A stretch of 64,000 nucleotides of DNA. It comes from Pseudoxanthomonas sp. PXM03. Its GTDB lineage: Bacteria > Pseudomonadota > Gammaproteobacteria > Xanthomonadales > Xanthomonadaceae. The stretch spans positions 1,510,001 through 1,574,000 of the forward strand of contig NZ_JACVAU010000001.1 in NCBI RefSeq assembly GCF_014852005.1. The letters run 5' to 3'. Made by a program: the position numbers and the translations under genes. A model generated the notes under the pieces. The model saw only the letters and a program-made list of their open reading frames with translations. It was not told the DNA's origin and did no database searches. Shown here in pieces: positions 6,985 through 15,927 of the stretch (position 1 is its first letter; each line of letters begins with the position of its first letter).

Positions 6985-9060
6985 TCAGTTGAAGTCGTAA
7001 TTCATCGCGGGGCCGGGTGCTGCGAGGAAGTTGCCTTCCACGTAGTCCAGGCTGGCGGTGAACAGGAAGGCCATGGTGGCGGCGTCCTGCACGTGTTCCG
7101 CCACCGTCAGGATGCCCAGCGCCTGTGCGCGCTCGGCGATCTCGCGGATCTTCTGCTGGTGCTCGGTGTTCTTGCCCAGGTCTTCGCTGAAGACGCGGTC
7201 GATCTTGAGGAAGGTCGGCTGGAAGTGCGACAGCAACTGGAACGAATCCAGGCCCGCGCCGAAATGTTCCAGGCCCACCTGGCAGCCCAGCTTGGCCGCC
7301 GCCGACTGGAACGCCTGCGCCTGGCGGAGGTGGGTGAAGACCTTGGCCTCGGGCGTCTGCAGCCACAGCCGGCTGCCGGGCACGTCATGTGCGGCTAGTT
7401 CCCGGGCGATGAGGTCGAGCAGGCGGTTGTCGGCGAAGGAGGCCGGGCTGACCTTCACCACCAGGCGGGTGTCGTGGCCGGCACGCTTGCGCTCGGCCAG
7501 CACCTCGATGGCACGGTGCACCACCCAGCGGTCGATGGCATCGAGCAGGCCGTTGTCCTCGGCGATCCCGATGAAGGATTGCGGGAGCACGGTTTCGCCA
7601 TTGGACTCCAGGCGCAGCAGCGCCTCGTAGACTTCGCCGGGTTCGCCCTGCAGGCTCACCACCGGTTGGAAGTGCAGGCGGAAACTGCCGTCTTGCAGGG
7701 CTTCCTGCAGGCGCTTGATCCAGTTCTGCACGCGCTCTTCCTCGGCACGGTCCACGGCGCCGGGGTCGAAGATCTCGAAGCGGTTGCCGCCCAGGTTGGT
7801 GGCGGTCTGCAGGCAGTCGGTGGCACGCGTGAGCACCTGGCCGATGCTGGCGATCTTCTCGCCGATCTGCACGCCGCCGATGCTGGCGGTGACCGAGGCC
7901 GAACGCTCGCCCACGTTGAACACGTGCGAGGCGTACGAAGCACGCAGCTTGTCGGCCAGCGCGGCGGAGTGGGCGTGGTTGCCCCGCAGCAGCACGGCGA
8001 AGGTGCGCTCGCCGAAGCGTGCGGCGGTGCACTGGTCGTCGAGCTTTTCCGCCAGGCGCGCCGCGAGCGCGGCTGCGAGGTCGTCGGCCGAATCGATGCC
8101 GATGTCCTGCAGCAGGCGCTGGTAATGGTCCGGTTCGATCAGCAGCAGCGCGTACTGGTCTTCGCCGCGGGCCACCTGGGCCACGGCATTCTCCAGCTCG
8201 CGCAGGAAGGTGGGGCGGTTCATCAGGCCGGTGACCATGTCGCGCTGGCGCAGGTCTTCGACTTCACGCGCCAGTTCCGGGTCGAACTCCTCGCGACGGC
8301 GGAACACCACCTGCACGCAGGGCTCGCTCTCGTAGGTGGCGGTGGCGAACTCCAGCGTGGCCGGGAAACTGTCGCCATCGATGCTGCGCGCCTCCAGTTC
8401 GAAGCGGGCCGGCGGCGGTTCGCCCTTGCTGAGTTTCTTCAGCAGGGCCTTGAAGTCGTTGACGTACTGCGGGGCCACCAGGTCCAGCAGCGACAGGCCT
8501 TCGACATCCTCGAAGGACTCGAAGCCGAACATTTCAAGGTAGGCGTCGTTGGCCCGGATGTGCATCCCTTCGTGGATGTAGGCGATCGGGTCGCGCGAGG
8601 ACGAGATCAGTGCGTCGCAGCGGCGCTCGGTCTCGCGCATCTGGCCTTCGAGCCGGCGCTGCGAACGGCGTGCGTCCAGGTCGGCCCATTCGCGGCGCAG
8701 CACTGTCAGCACGTGTTCCGGGCGCCCGCGCAGCGCGATCGCGCGCGCGCCGGCGGCCTGGTCGGCCAGCAACTCGGCTTCGCTGATCGCGTCGGCCAGC
8801 ACGATGACCGGGATGTCCTTGCCGCTGGCATCCACCTGGCCCAGCACGGTGGCCAGCGGGATGCCCTTGGCCGTGCGCGAGGCCAGCAGCAGGTCCATGG
8901 GTTGTGCCGTCACCATCTGGCCCAGTTCCGCTGCGTCGAGCGGTCGCAGGGGGCGCACGGCGATGCCGCCGTTGCGCAGCGTGGAGACGATGGCTTCCGC
9001 GTCCTCCGCGCTGTCGTCCACCAGGGTCAGTCGTAGCGTGGTGTCTTTGCCGATCTGCAT
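6985..9060 (-). CDS. fimX: FimX-like c-di-GMP receptor (REC-PAS-GGDEF-EAL, degenerate)
   Basis: 691 residues, close to the length of Xanthomonas FimX. A receiver-like domain (about 10-125) and a PAS domain (about 145-265) precede a GGDEF-like domain (about 285-435), whose signature is replaced by RFGERTF, and an EAL-like domain (about 450-691). The EAL domain keeps YEALLRL, but the later catalytic acids are lost (EHFGAG in place of DDFGTG). This pattern means c-di-GMP binding rather than synthesis or breakdown. FimX controls type IV pilus assembly at the pole through a PilZ protein and PilB. I chose ATG 9060 to fit the FimX length and receiver start. No pil genes are adjacent. Confidence 0.85.
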   Translation of the reverse strand: MQIGKDTTLRLTLVDDSAEDAEAIVSTLRNGGIAVRPLRPLDAAELGQMVTAQPMDLLLASRTAKGIPLATVLGQVDASGKDIPVIVLADAISEAELLADQAAGARAIALRGRPEHVLTVLRREWADLDARRSQRRLEGQMRETERRCDALISSSRDPIAYIHEGMHIRANDAYLEMFGFESFEDVEGLSLLDLVAPQYVNDFKALLKKLSKGEPPPARFELEARSIDGDSFPATLEFATATYESEPCVQVVFRRREEFDPELAREVEDLRQRDMVTGLMNRPTFLRELENAVAQVARGEDQYALLLIEPDHYQRLLQDIGIDSADDLAAALAARLAEKLDDQCTAARFGERTFAVLLRGNHAHSAALADKLRASYASHVFNVGERSASVTASIGGVQIGEKIASIGQVLTRATDCLQTATNLGGNRFEIFDPGAVDRAEEERVQNWIKRLQEALQDGSFRLHFQPVVSLQGEPGEVYEALLRLESNGETVLPQSFIGIAEDNGLLDAIDRWVVHRAIEVLAERKRAGHDTRLVVKVSPASFADNRLLDLIARELAAHDVPGSRLWLQTPEAKVFTHLRQAQAFQSAAAKLGCQVGLEHFGAGLDSFQLLSHFQPTFLKIDRVFSEDLGKNTEHQQKIREIAERAQALGILTVAEHVQDAATMAFLFTASLDYVEGNFLAAPGPAMNYDFN

Positions 9061-9157
9061 GCAGCGTGTCCGCGAGGGGTGCGCGTTTAATACCTGAACG
9101 CGGCAGGTGAGTCCAATGCAGGCGTCGCAGATGCGGACATGGCCTGCCGTCGGTGGG

Positions 9158-10177
9158 TCACAGCGGGCGCTTGCCGGTATCGCCAGCGACTTCCCGTACC
9201 AGCCTCGGCACCAGGTACCCGGACAGCCGGGCGGCCAGTGCCGCATGCAGCGTCTTTGCCCGCGCGTCGTCGACCTCGAAATGCGCCGCGCCGGCCACCC
9301 GGTCCAGCTGGTGCAGGTAGTAGGGCAGCACGCCCGCCGCGAAGCCGCGCTCGCTGAGGTCCGCCAACGCCTCGACATCGTCATTCACGCCACGCAGCAG
9401 AACCGCCTGGTTCAGCAAGTGCACACCGGCGCCGCGCAGGCGCCCGAGTGCCGCGTCGACGCTGTCGTCGAACTCGTTGGCATGGTTGGCATGGATGACC
9501 AGGGTCACTGGCCACGGCAGGCCGGCCAGCCAAGCCAGCAGGCCATCTTCGATGCGTTCGGGCAGCACCACCGGCAGACGGCTGTGGATGCGCAGGCGGC
9601 GCAGGTGGGGAATCTCCGCCAGCACGTCCGTGAGCTCGGCCAGCTTGGCGTTCGACAGCGACAACGGGTCGCCGCCGGACAGCAGTACTTCTTCCACGCC
9701 CGTGTCGGCGCGGATCAGCGCCACGGCTTCCCGCCACCCTTCGCGTGCCGCGGTCTCGTCCGAATAAGGGAAGTGGCGGCGGAAGCAGTACCGGCAATTG
9801 ATCGCACAACTGCCGGTCGCCACGAGCAGCGCCCTTCCGCGGTACTTCTGGATCACGCCGGTTCCCGTCCTGGCCGCGCCATCGCCCACCGCATCCAGGC
9901 CATAGCCGGTGGCCGGACGCATTTCGGCGTCCAGCGGCAGCACTTGGCGCAGCAGCGGGTCGTGCGGATCGCCATGGCGCATGCGGGCCACGAAACCGCG
10001 CGGCACGCGCAGCGGGAACTGCGCGGCCGCCTCGTCCGAGACGCGTCCGGCCAGCGCGTCCAACCCCAGCGACGACAGCAGCTCGCGCGGGTCGCGCACG
10101 GCATCGCGCCAGGCCTGTTGCCAGCGGGGTGCGGGCCTCGGGACGGGCTGTCGGGGTTCGGGGGCTGCGGTTATCAT
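9158..10177 (-). CDS. epmB: EF-P (R)-beta-lysyl modification radical SAM enzyme
   Basis: A lysine 2,3-aminomutase-like protein that makes beta-lysine for modification of elongation factor P. The 339 residues match the usual EpmB size. The radical-SAM cluster motif C-x3-C-x2-C is at Cys124, Cys128 and Cys131 ([12 protein letters not shown]). SGGDPLSLS and the PLP lysine region are also present. It is shorter than catabolic lysine aminomutases, as expected for EpmB. It is divergent from efp across 101 bases, so enzyme and target share a control region. The partner ligase epmA is not in the window. Confidence 0.93.
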   Translation of the reverse strand: MITAAPEPRQPVPRPAPRWQQAWRDAVRDPRELLSSLGLDALAGRVSDEAAAQFPLRVPRGFVARMRHGDPHDPLLRQVLPLDAEMRPATGYGLDAVGDGAARTGTGVIQKYRGRALLVATGSCAINCRYCFRRHFPYSDETAAREGWREAVALIRADTGVEEVLLSGGDPLSLSNAKLAELTDVLAEIPHLRRLRIHSRLPVVLPERIEDGLLAWLAGLPWPVTLVIHANHANEFDDSVDAALGRLRGAGVHLLNQAVLLRGVNDDVEALADLSERGFAAGVLPYYLHQLDRVAGAAHFEVDDARAKTLHAALAARLSGYLVPRLVREVAGDTGKRPL

Positions 10178-10278
10178 GTCGGGTCAGAAAACAAGCACCC
10201 GCCGGGTCCGGCGGGTCTCCCATTCTATCCGGCCGGCCGCCTTGCGCGGCGGGTACGCCTTACTCCAGGAGCACATGC

Positions 10279-10845
10279 ATGGCCAGTTACGGCATGAACG
10301 ACGTCAAGAACGGGATGAAGATCCTGATCAACAACGAACCGGCGATCATCAACGACACGGAGTACGTCAAGCCGGGCAAGGGCCAGGCGTTCACCCGTGT
10401 GAAGTACCGCCTGATCAAGAGCGGCCGCGTGCAGGAAATCACCATGAAGAGCACCGACTCGGTGGAAGCGGCCGACGTGGTGGATACCGACATGCAGTAC
10501 CTGTACTCCGACGGCGAGTACTGGCACTTCATGCAGCAGGAAACCTTCGAGCAGGTGCAGGCCGACAAGGCCGGCATGGGCGGCGCCGAAAAGTGGCTGA
10601 AGGGTGAGGAAGACTGCGTGGTGACCCTGTGGAACGGCAACCCGATCCAGGTGACCCCGCCGAATTTCGTCGAACTGCAGATCACCGAGACCGACCCGGG
10701 CGTGAAGGGCGATACCGCCGGTACGGGCGGCAAGCCGGCCACGCTGGAAACCGGTGCCGTCGTGCGCGTGCCGCTGTTCGTCGGACAGGAAGAGATCATC
10801 AAGGTCGATACCCGTACCGGTGAATACGTCAGCCGCGTGAAGTGA
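10279..10845 (+). CDS. efp: Elongation factor P
   Basis: Relieves ribosome stalling at polyproline. The 188-residue product has the standard EF-P length with a KOW-like N domain and two OB-like domains. The modified loop reads VKPGKGQAF with Lys34, the residue that receives beta-lysine in this subtype, consistent with epmB opposite. The start at ATG 10279 has AGGAG ten bases upstream. A 9-bp hairpin (ACCCGCCGG / CCGGCGGGT, 10197-10216) sits in the intergenic region. Its TGA overlaps the ATG of the next small gene. Confidence 0.97.
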   Translation: MASYGMNDVKNGMKILINNEPAIINDTEYVKPGKGQAFTRVKYRLIKSGRVQEITMKSTDSVEAADVVDTDMQYLYSDGEYWHFMQQETFEQVQADKAGMGGAEKWLKGEEDCVVTLWNGNPIQVTPPNFVELQITETDPGVKGDTAGTGGKPATLETGAVVRVPLFVGQEEIIKVDTRTGEYVSRVK

Positions 10846-11054
10846 TGGAACAGCTGGCGCTTTACCTGGGCGTCTGGGCCGTCGGCGTGCTGATCGCCGC
10901 GCTGGGCGTGATGCTCTGCTGGAATGTGACCCTGCCGCGGCTGTTCCCCAGCGTGCCGCGGCTGAACTACGGGCGCGCGTTGGCGTTGATGCTGCTGTGC
11001 TGGCTGCTGTTCGGCGCCGGCGCCATCGGCTTGACCTACACGCTGGGATTCTGA
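10845..11054 (+). CDS. Small two-helix inner-membrane protein
   Basis: 69 residues from the ATG at 10845, which overlaps the efp stop as TGATG and so is probably translationally coupled. Segments at about 5-26 (ALYLGVWAVGVLIAALGVML) and 43-66 (ALALMLLCWLLFGAGAIGLT) are clear membrane helices. The function is unknown. It lies 11 bases before mtaD. I do not know of a link to EF-P, but the overlap suggests a fixed partnership in this lineage. Confidence 0.6.
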   Translation: MEQLALYLGVWAVGVLIAALGVMLCWNVTLPRLFPSVPRLNYGRALALMLLCWLLFGAGAIGLTYTLGF

Positions 11055-11065
11055 GCCGAGGCCCC

Positions 11066-12406
11066 ATGAGCGACCGCACCCCCGAAGCCTGCGACCTGTT
11101 GATCGAAGCCGGCTTCGTGGTGCCGGTCGTCCCGCACGGGGTCGTGCTGGAAGACCACGCGGTCGCCGTCACCGCCGGCCGCATCGTCGCGATCCTCCCG
11201 CTCGCCGAAGCGCGCACGCGCTTCGCGCCGCGCGAGACGGTAGCGCGCCCTGACGCTGCGTTGATCCCGGGCATGGTCAATGCGCACACGCACAACCCGA
11301 TGACGCTGTTGCGCGGCGTCGCCGACGACCTGCCGCTGAAGGTCTGGCTGCAGCAGCACATCTGGCCCATCGAGGCTGCAGTGATCGGTCCGGACTTCGT
11401 TGCCGACGGCATCACCCTGGCGATCGCCGAGATGCTCCGCGGCGGCACGACCTGCGTCAACGAGAACTACTTCTTCCCCGATGTCCAGGCCGCGACGTAC
11501 AAGCGCCATGGCTTCCGCGCCCGCGTCGGATTGCCGGTGATCGATTTCCCCACGGCATGGGCGGCATCCGACGACGAGTACTTCGAGAAGGCCGGCGAAG
11601 TGCACGACCAGTGGCGGGACGATGCGCTGATCGCGACCGCGTTCGCCCCGCATGCGCCGTACACCGTGAACGACGCCAACTTCGAGCGCGTGCGGATGCT
11701 GTCCGACCAGCTCGACGTGCCCGTGCACCTGCACCTGCACGAGACCGCACAGGAAGTGGAGCAGTCGCTGGAGAAGCACGGACAGCGCCCGATCGCGCGG
11801 CTGGACCGGCTGGGGCTGGTCAACGACCGCCTGATCGCCATTCACATGACCCAGCTCACCGAGGCGGAGATCCACCTCTGTGCCGAGCGTGGCGTCAGTG
11901 TCGTGCACTGCCCGGAATCCAATCTCAAGCTCGCCTCCGGTTTCTGCCCGGCCTGCGCCTTGGAGCGTGCAGGCGTGACCTTGGCGGTCGGCACCGACGG
12001 TTGCGCCAGCAACAACGATCTGGACATGTTCAGTGAGACCCGCACGGCGGCCCTGCTGGCCAAGGCGGTGGCGCAGGATGCCGCGGCACTGGACGCGTTC
12101 AGTGCATTGCGCGCGGCCACGCTGGGGGGAGCGAAGGCGATCGGGTTCGACGACCGCATCGGCTCGATCGAACCGGGCAAGGAGGCCGACCTGGTCTGCG
12201 TGGATCTGTCCGCGCTGGAGACGCAGCCGCTGCACCACGTGGTGTCGCAGCTGATCTATGCCACCGGCCGCCAGCAGGTCAGCGATGTGTGGATCGCCGG
12301 CAAGGCGAAGCTGCGGCAGCGCGTGCTGGTCGAGATGGGCATCGACGGCGTCATCGCCAATGCGCGCCAGTGGCGCGAACGGATCGCCGGTATCCGGCTG
12401 TCTTGA
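11066..12406 (+). CDS. mtaD: 5-methylthioadenosine / S-adenosylhomocysteine deaminase
   Basis: An amidohydrolase predicted to deaminate methylthioadenosine to methylthioinosine, and perhaps SAH. 446 residues from ATG 11066. Metal ligands are visible in [11 protein letters not shown], in the HLHLHE block at about 220, in a later His (AIHMTQL) and in the catalytic Asp of [15 protein letters not shown]. The order mtaD-ubiG-HAD phosphatase is the one known in Pseudomonas, where this member was once called an N-ethylammeline chlorohydrolase. It links functionally to the methionine salvage genes at 59-61 kb. Confidence 0.85.
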   Translation: MSDRTPEACDLLIEAGFVVPVVPHGVVLEDHAVAVTAGRIVAILPLAEARTRFAPRETVARPDAALIPGMVNAHTHNPMTLLRGVADDLPLKVWLQQHIWPIEAAVIGPDFVADGITLAIAEMLRGGTTCVNENYFFPDVQAATYKRHGFRARVGLPVIDFPTAWAASDDEYFEKAGEVHDQWRDDALIATAFAPHAPYTVNDANFERVRMLSDQLDVPVHLHLHETAQEVEQSLEKHGQRPIARLDRLGLVNDRLIAIHMTQLTEAEIHLCAERGVSVVHCPESNLKLASGFCPACALERAGVTLAVGTDGCASNNDLDMFSETRTAALLAKAVAQDAAALDAFSALRAATLGGAKAIGFDDRIGSIEPGKEADLVCVDLSALETQPLHHVVSQLIYATGRQQVSDVWIAGKAKLRQRVLVEMGIDGVIANARQWRERIAGIRLS

Positions 12407-12410
12407 CAGC

Positions 12411-12512
12411 GTCATCCCAGCGAACGCTGGGATCCATGTGGACGTTGTGTTTGCCGTTCCCGATGCTGCTCCAGGCAAGAGCAAGATGGGTCCCAGCGTT
12501 CGCTGGGACGAC
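12411..12512. repeat. Inverted pair of CATCCCAGCGAACGCTGGGA repeats
   Basis: GTCATCCCAGCGAACGCTGG (12411 onward, to 12435) and the near reverse complement at 12488-12512 flank 52 bases. Each is itself a palindrome around AGCG(A/T)(A/T)CGCT. The pair lies between mtaD and ubiG and would form hairpins that could weaken read-through from mtaD. Confidence 0.8.
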
Positions 12513-12555
12513 GGAATTGGCGCCTCGCGGGGTCAGCCCGCTCTACAATGGCGGC

Positions 12556-13275
12556 ATGACAACCACGACTTCGCCCCTCGACGACAATTTCAGCCAGGCC
12601 GAACTCGACAAGTTCGGCGCGCTGGCCAACCGCTGGTGGGACCCCGATGGTCCGCAGAAGGCGCTGCACGCCCTGAACCCGGTCCGCCTGCAGTACGTGC
12701 GTGACCGTGCGCGCCTGCCGGGCGCCACCGCACTGGATGTCGGCTGTGGCGGGGGATTGCTGAGCGAAGCGCTGGCGCGCGAGGGCGCGCATGTCACCGC
12801 GATCGACCTGGCACCCGAGCTGGTGAAGGTGGGACGCCTGCACAAGCTGGAATCGGGCGTGCAGGTGGACTATCAGCTGCGTTCCGTCGAATCGCTGGCC
12901 GAAGAGCGTCCCGGCAGTTTCGACGTGATCACCTGTATGGAAATGCTGGAGCACGTGCCGGATCCGGCTTCCATCATCCGCGCCTGCAACACGCTGCTGA
13001 AGCCCGGCGGACACCTGTTCCTGTCCACGCTGAACCGCACGCCGGCCGCCTTCGCATTGGCGATCGTCGGCGCCGAGTACATCGCACGGCTGCTGCCGAA
13101 GGGCACGCATCACTACAAGGAATTCATCCGCCCGGCAGAACTGGCACGCTGGTTGCGCGATGCGGGCTTCCAGCTGCAGGACGTCACCGGCCTGGCCTAT
13201 GAACCATGGAGACAGCGCGCACGGCTGACCTCGCGCACCGACGTGAACTACCTCGCCAGTGCGGTGAAGCCGTGA
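12556..13275 (+). CDS. ubiG: Ubiquinone biosynthesis O-methyltransferase
   Basis: SAM-dependent methylation of two ring hydroxyls during ubiquinone synthesis, at the inner membrane surface. 239 residues from ATG 12556 ([20 protein letters not shown]). The family-typical [18 protein letters not shown] comes first, then SAM motif [43 protein letters not shown] and the end [17 protein letters not shown] sequence seven bases upstream of the start could serve as a -10 but lacks a well-spaced -35. The following phosphatase gene overlaps its stop by four bases. Confidence 0.95.
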   Translation: MTTTTSPLDDNFSQAELDKFGALANRWWDPDGPQKALHALNPVRLQYVRDRARLPGATALDVGCGGGLLSEALAREGAHVTAIDLAPELVKVGRLHKLESGVQVDYQLRSVESLAEERPGSFDVITCMEMLEHVPDPASIIRACNTLLKPGGHLFLSTLNRTPAAFALAIVGAEYIARLLPKGTHHYKEFIRPAELARWLRDAGFQLQDVTGLAYEPWRQRARLTSRTDVNYLASAVKP

Positions 13276-13967
13276 CGGCGCGGGGATTCCCGCGCGCCGC
13301 GCTGTTCGACCTGGACGGCACGCTGCTGGACAGCGCGCCGGACATGCTGGCCACCGCGAACCGGATGCGCGCATCGCGCGGTGTCGATGCGATGACACTG
13401 GATACCCTGCGGCCGCACGTATCCAAGGGTGCGCGCGCGATGTTGGCCGCTGCCTTCCCCGCCATGGAGCAGGGTCCGCGCGAGGCGCTGGTGCCTGAAT
13501 TCCTGGCGATCTACCAGGAAGAGCTCGGTCGCCACAGTCTCCTCTTCGATGGTGTCGCCGACATGCTTGGAGCGCTGGAGCAGGCCGGCAGCGTGTGGGG
13601 CATCGTGACCAACAAACCCGAATACCTGGCCCGCGACATCCTGCCGCAGCTGGGCTGGGAGACGCGGTGTGCCGTGCTGATCGGAGGCGACACGCTGGCG
13701 GAAAAGAAGCCGCATCCCCTGCCTTTGCAGGTAGCCACCGAGCGCATCGGCATCGCCATCGCCGACTGCGTGTACGTGGGCGACGACGAGCGCGACATCC
13801 AGTCGGCGCGTGCCGCCGGCATGCCGTCCATCGCGGCGTTGTGGGGTTACCGGCAGGCGCACGAAGAGCCTGCGCTGTGGCTGGCGGACGTGATGGTCGA
13901 ATGGCCTGTGGCGCTGGTCGAACCGTCGGCATGGCCCACTGAGCGGCTTGTTGCAGGAGCGACGTAA
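13272..13967 (+). CDS. HAD-family phosphatase (Gph/MupP-like)
   Basis: 231 residues from a GTG at 13272 that overlaps the ubiG stop (GTGA). It has a HAD fold with [14 protein letters not shown] (motif I), IVTNKPEYL (II), KKPHPLP (III) and [16 protein letters not shown] (IV). Sequence alone suggests phosphoglycolate phosphatase. The order mtaD-ubiG-this gene matches Pseudomonas, where the product is MupP, the N-acetylmuramate-6-phosphate phosphatase of the cell-wall recycling route to UDP-MurNAc. I lean to MupP by context. The TAA stop lies within a dispersed repeat, so the last residues (LVAGAT) are repeat-derived. Confidence 0.8.
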   Translation: MTARGFPRAALFDLDGTLLDSAPDMLATANRMRASRGVDAMTLDTLRPHVSKGARAMLAAAFPAMEQGPREALVPEFLAIYQEELGRHSLLFDGVADMLGALEQAGSVWGIVTNKPEYLARDILPQLGWETRCAVLIGGDTLAEKKPHPLPLQVATERIGIAIADCVYVGDDERDIQSARAAGMPSIAALWGYRQAHEEPALWLADVMVEWPVALVEPSAWPTERLVAGAT

Positions 13968-14081
13968 GTCGCGACCGCACGGCTGCCGTTCTCGGTAACT
14001 TCACCGGCATACAAGAAACGTGTTGCGTTCAGTCGCCAGCGGGTACCGGCATGACGGTCGCGACTTACGTCGCTTCTACAA
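13951..14081. repeat. Inverted pair of GGAGCGACGTAAGTCGCGACC repeats
   Basis: The element at 13951-13976 (core GCGACGTAAGTCGCGACC) returns in reverse at 14056-14081, with 79 bases between. The same element pair occurs at 45871-46017 and 55752-55877. The left copy supplies the stop of the HAD phosphatase. The right copy ends 11 bases before the next gene. Confidence 0.88.
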
Positions 14082-14092
14082 GGTTTGATCGC

Positions 14093-14800
14093 ATGTCCGA
14101 CTCCGCCGCCCTCGACAGCTTTCTCGACAAATGGCGTGCACGTTGGCCCGAGTGGTCGGTGGCCGAGGTGTTCGTCGCGCCCGCGCGACGCGACATCGCG
14201 GTGGCATGGTTCGCGCTGCTGCAGGAGTTCGAGGACGCCCTGAACATCACCGGCGATCCGCTGCCGGCAGATGCCAAGCTGGCGTGGTGGGGCGAGGAAC
14301 TGCGTGGCTGGGCAGGACGGCGCTCACGCCATCCGCTCGGCCGGCGCCTCGAACCCGTGCGCGCCGACTGGGCAAGGCTCGCGGAGGCGCTGCCCACGTT
14401 GGCGGAGGCGCGCGCGCAACCGCTGGACCGGAATGCGGGTCTTGCCGCGCTGTCGCGCTACGGCGATGCGGTTTCGGCCGTGGAAGCCAGGGTGCTGGGC
14501 CGCGCGCCCACTTCACGCAGCATCGTCGCGCAGGCGCTCGCGATGCGATTGGCGGAGGCGGGCACGGCGGGCATTCCCATGGAGCTCAGGCAGGGCGGAA
14601 ACGACGCTCATGCGGCGCGCGCTTGGGCGGACTGGCTGCTGGGGCAATGGGCCCTGCGCGAGGGCGCGCGCGAACGCCGCCTGGTATCGGCCTTCGCGCA
14701 CGGACGCCTGCGCCGGCTTGCACAGCGGAGCGAACCTGGCGCGCTGCCATCGCGCGCCTCGCTCCTGTTCACAGGCTGGCGCGCCGCGCGCGGCGACTGA
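14093..14800 (+). CDS. Squalene/phytoene synthase-like protein of unknown role
   Basis: 235 residues. The N-terminal part (AVAWFALLQEFEDALNI, then DAKLAWWGEELRGWAG and HPLGRRLEPV) resembles trans-isoprenyl synthases of the squalene/phytoene family, in which the LAWW block and the following HP are typical. The Asp-rich diphosphate-binding motifs are not evident, so catalysis is doubtful. I chose ATG 14093 over an in-frame ATG at 14051 because the latter lies in the repeat element. It stands alone between the ubiG cluster and folE2. No other carotenoid or hopanoid genes are visible. Confidence 0.5.
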   Translation: MSDSAALDSFLDKWRARWPEWSVAEVFVAPARRDIAVAWFALLQEFEDALNITGDPLPADAKLAWWGEELRGWAGRRSRHPLGRRLEPVRADWARLAEALPTLAEARAQPLDRNAGLAALSRYGDAVSAVEARVLGRAPTSRSIVAQALAMRLAEAGTAGIPMELRQGGNDAHAARAWADWLLGQWALREGARERRLVSAFAHGRLRRLAQRSEPGALPSRASLLFTGWRAARGD

Positions 14801-14907
14801 AGAGCACGCATATCGTTGCGATAGGGGCAGGAAACGGTCGTAACGGACTGTTTCATCTAGGGATTCAGGGCAAGGGGTACAATGCGCGGCATCCACTCCC
14901 CCCGTGC

Positions 14908-15846
14908 ATGACGATGTCTTCCTCGCTTCCCCAGGCGCCCCGCGCCGACCTTCCCGATGTTGCTCACCAGCGCGTGCCACTGGGCCGTCCGCTGGACTGG
15001 GTGGGCATGGAGAACATCGCATTGCCGGTCCGCATCGCGGACGGTCAGGGTGGACAGCTGCAGGTGGCCGCCAGCATCGACCTGTCGGTGAACCTGGCCA
15101 ACGCGGATGCGCGCGGTATCCACATGTCGCGCCTCTACCTGCAGCTGCAGGACGGACTGGCGCGTGAAGCGATCACGCCTGCGGGCCTGCGGCATCTGCT
15201 GCAGGACAGCGTGGCGTCGCAGGCCGGCCTGGCAACCAGCGCCCGCCTGAAGATCCGTTACGAAGCACTGCTGCAGCGGAAGGCGCTGGAAAGCGACTAT
15301 GCCGGCTGGAAGCGCTACCCGGTCGAAATCGAAGCCACGCTGGCCGACGACCATCTGGTGCTGGCGTTGTCGTTTGCCGTCGAGTATTCCAGCACCTGTC
15401 CGGCTTCGGCGGCGCTGTCGCGGCAGGCCAACGCGGAGCGTTTCGCGGGAGATTTCGCCGCTGCGCATCCGTTGTCGGTCAATGTGGTGCACGACTGGCT
15501 GGCCTCCGAGCGCGGCCTGGCCGCCACGCCGCATGCACAGCGCAGCCGGGCCAGCATGCGGGTGGAATTGCGCCCGCAGTTCGACGAGCTGCCCCTTGTC
15601 GCCCTGATCGACGCCATCGAAGCCGCGCTCGGCACCCCGGTGCAGACCGCAGTCAAGCGCGTGGACGAGCAGGCCTTTGCACGCCTCAATGCCGAGAACC
15701 TCATGTTCTGCGAAGACGCCGCGCGTCGCGTGGCGTCGGTGCTGTCGGGTGACGCCCGCATTGCCCGCTACGATGCCACCGTGGCGCACTACGAGAGTCT
15801 GCACCCGCACGATGCGGTGGCCCGCGTGAGCGGCAGCAACGACTGA
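14908..15846 (+). CDS. folE2: GTP cyclohydrolase I, FolE2 type
   Basis: Converts GTP to dihydroneopterin triphosphate for folate. FolE2 is the zinc-independent family, unrelated in detail to FolE. The 312 residues begin MTMSSSLPQAPRADLPDVAH and contain the family block VEYSSTCPASAALSRQ with its conserved cysteine, HAQRSRASMRVEL, and RVDEQAFARLNAENLMFCED. ATG 14908 or 14914 could be used. In many bacteria FolE2 is induced by zinc shortage. Upstream, TATCG/CGATA arms (14811-14823) form a small palindrome that does not match the usual Zur box. TACAAT at 14878-14883 is a possible -10. Confidence 0.93.
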   Translation: MTMSSSLPQAPRADLPDVAHQRVPLGRPLDWVGMENIALPVRIADGQGGQLQVAASIDLSVNLANADARGIHMSRLYLQLQDGLAREAITPAGLRHLLQDSVASQAGLATSARLKIRYEALLQRKALESDYAGWKRYPVEIEATLADDHLVLALSFAVEYSSTCPASAALSRQANAERFAGDFAAAHPLSVNVVHDWLASERGLAATPHAQRSRASMRVELRPQFDELPLVALIDAIEAALGTPVQTAVKRVDEQAFARLNAENLMFCEDAARRVASVLSGDARIARYDATVAHYESLHPHDAVARVSGSND

Positions 15847-15927
15847 GGCCGCCAGTCGGCAAGGCCGGCACCACTTCACATTTATGCCCTGATCCGCGCT
15901 AAGCTCGGGCGCTAACCGCTCGGCGGA

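Noticed and set aside
12517-12549. Sigma-70 promoter TTGGCG...TACAAT ahead of ubiG
   Set aside because: The spacer is 21 bases, too long. The TACAAT may still act as a -10 but the -35 is not supported.
14051-14092. Upstream ATG for the squalene-synthase-like gene
   Set aside because: The ATG and most of the added codons lie in the dispersed repeat, while ATG 14093 begins the protein-like sequence.
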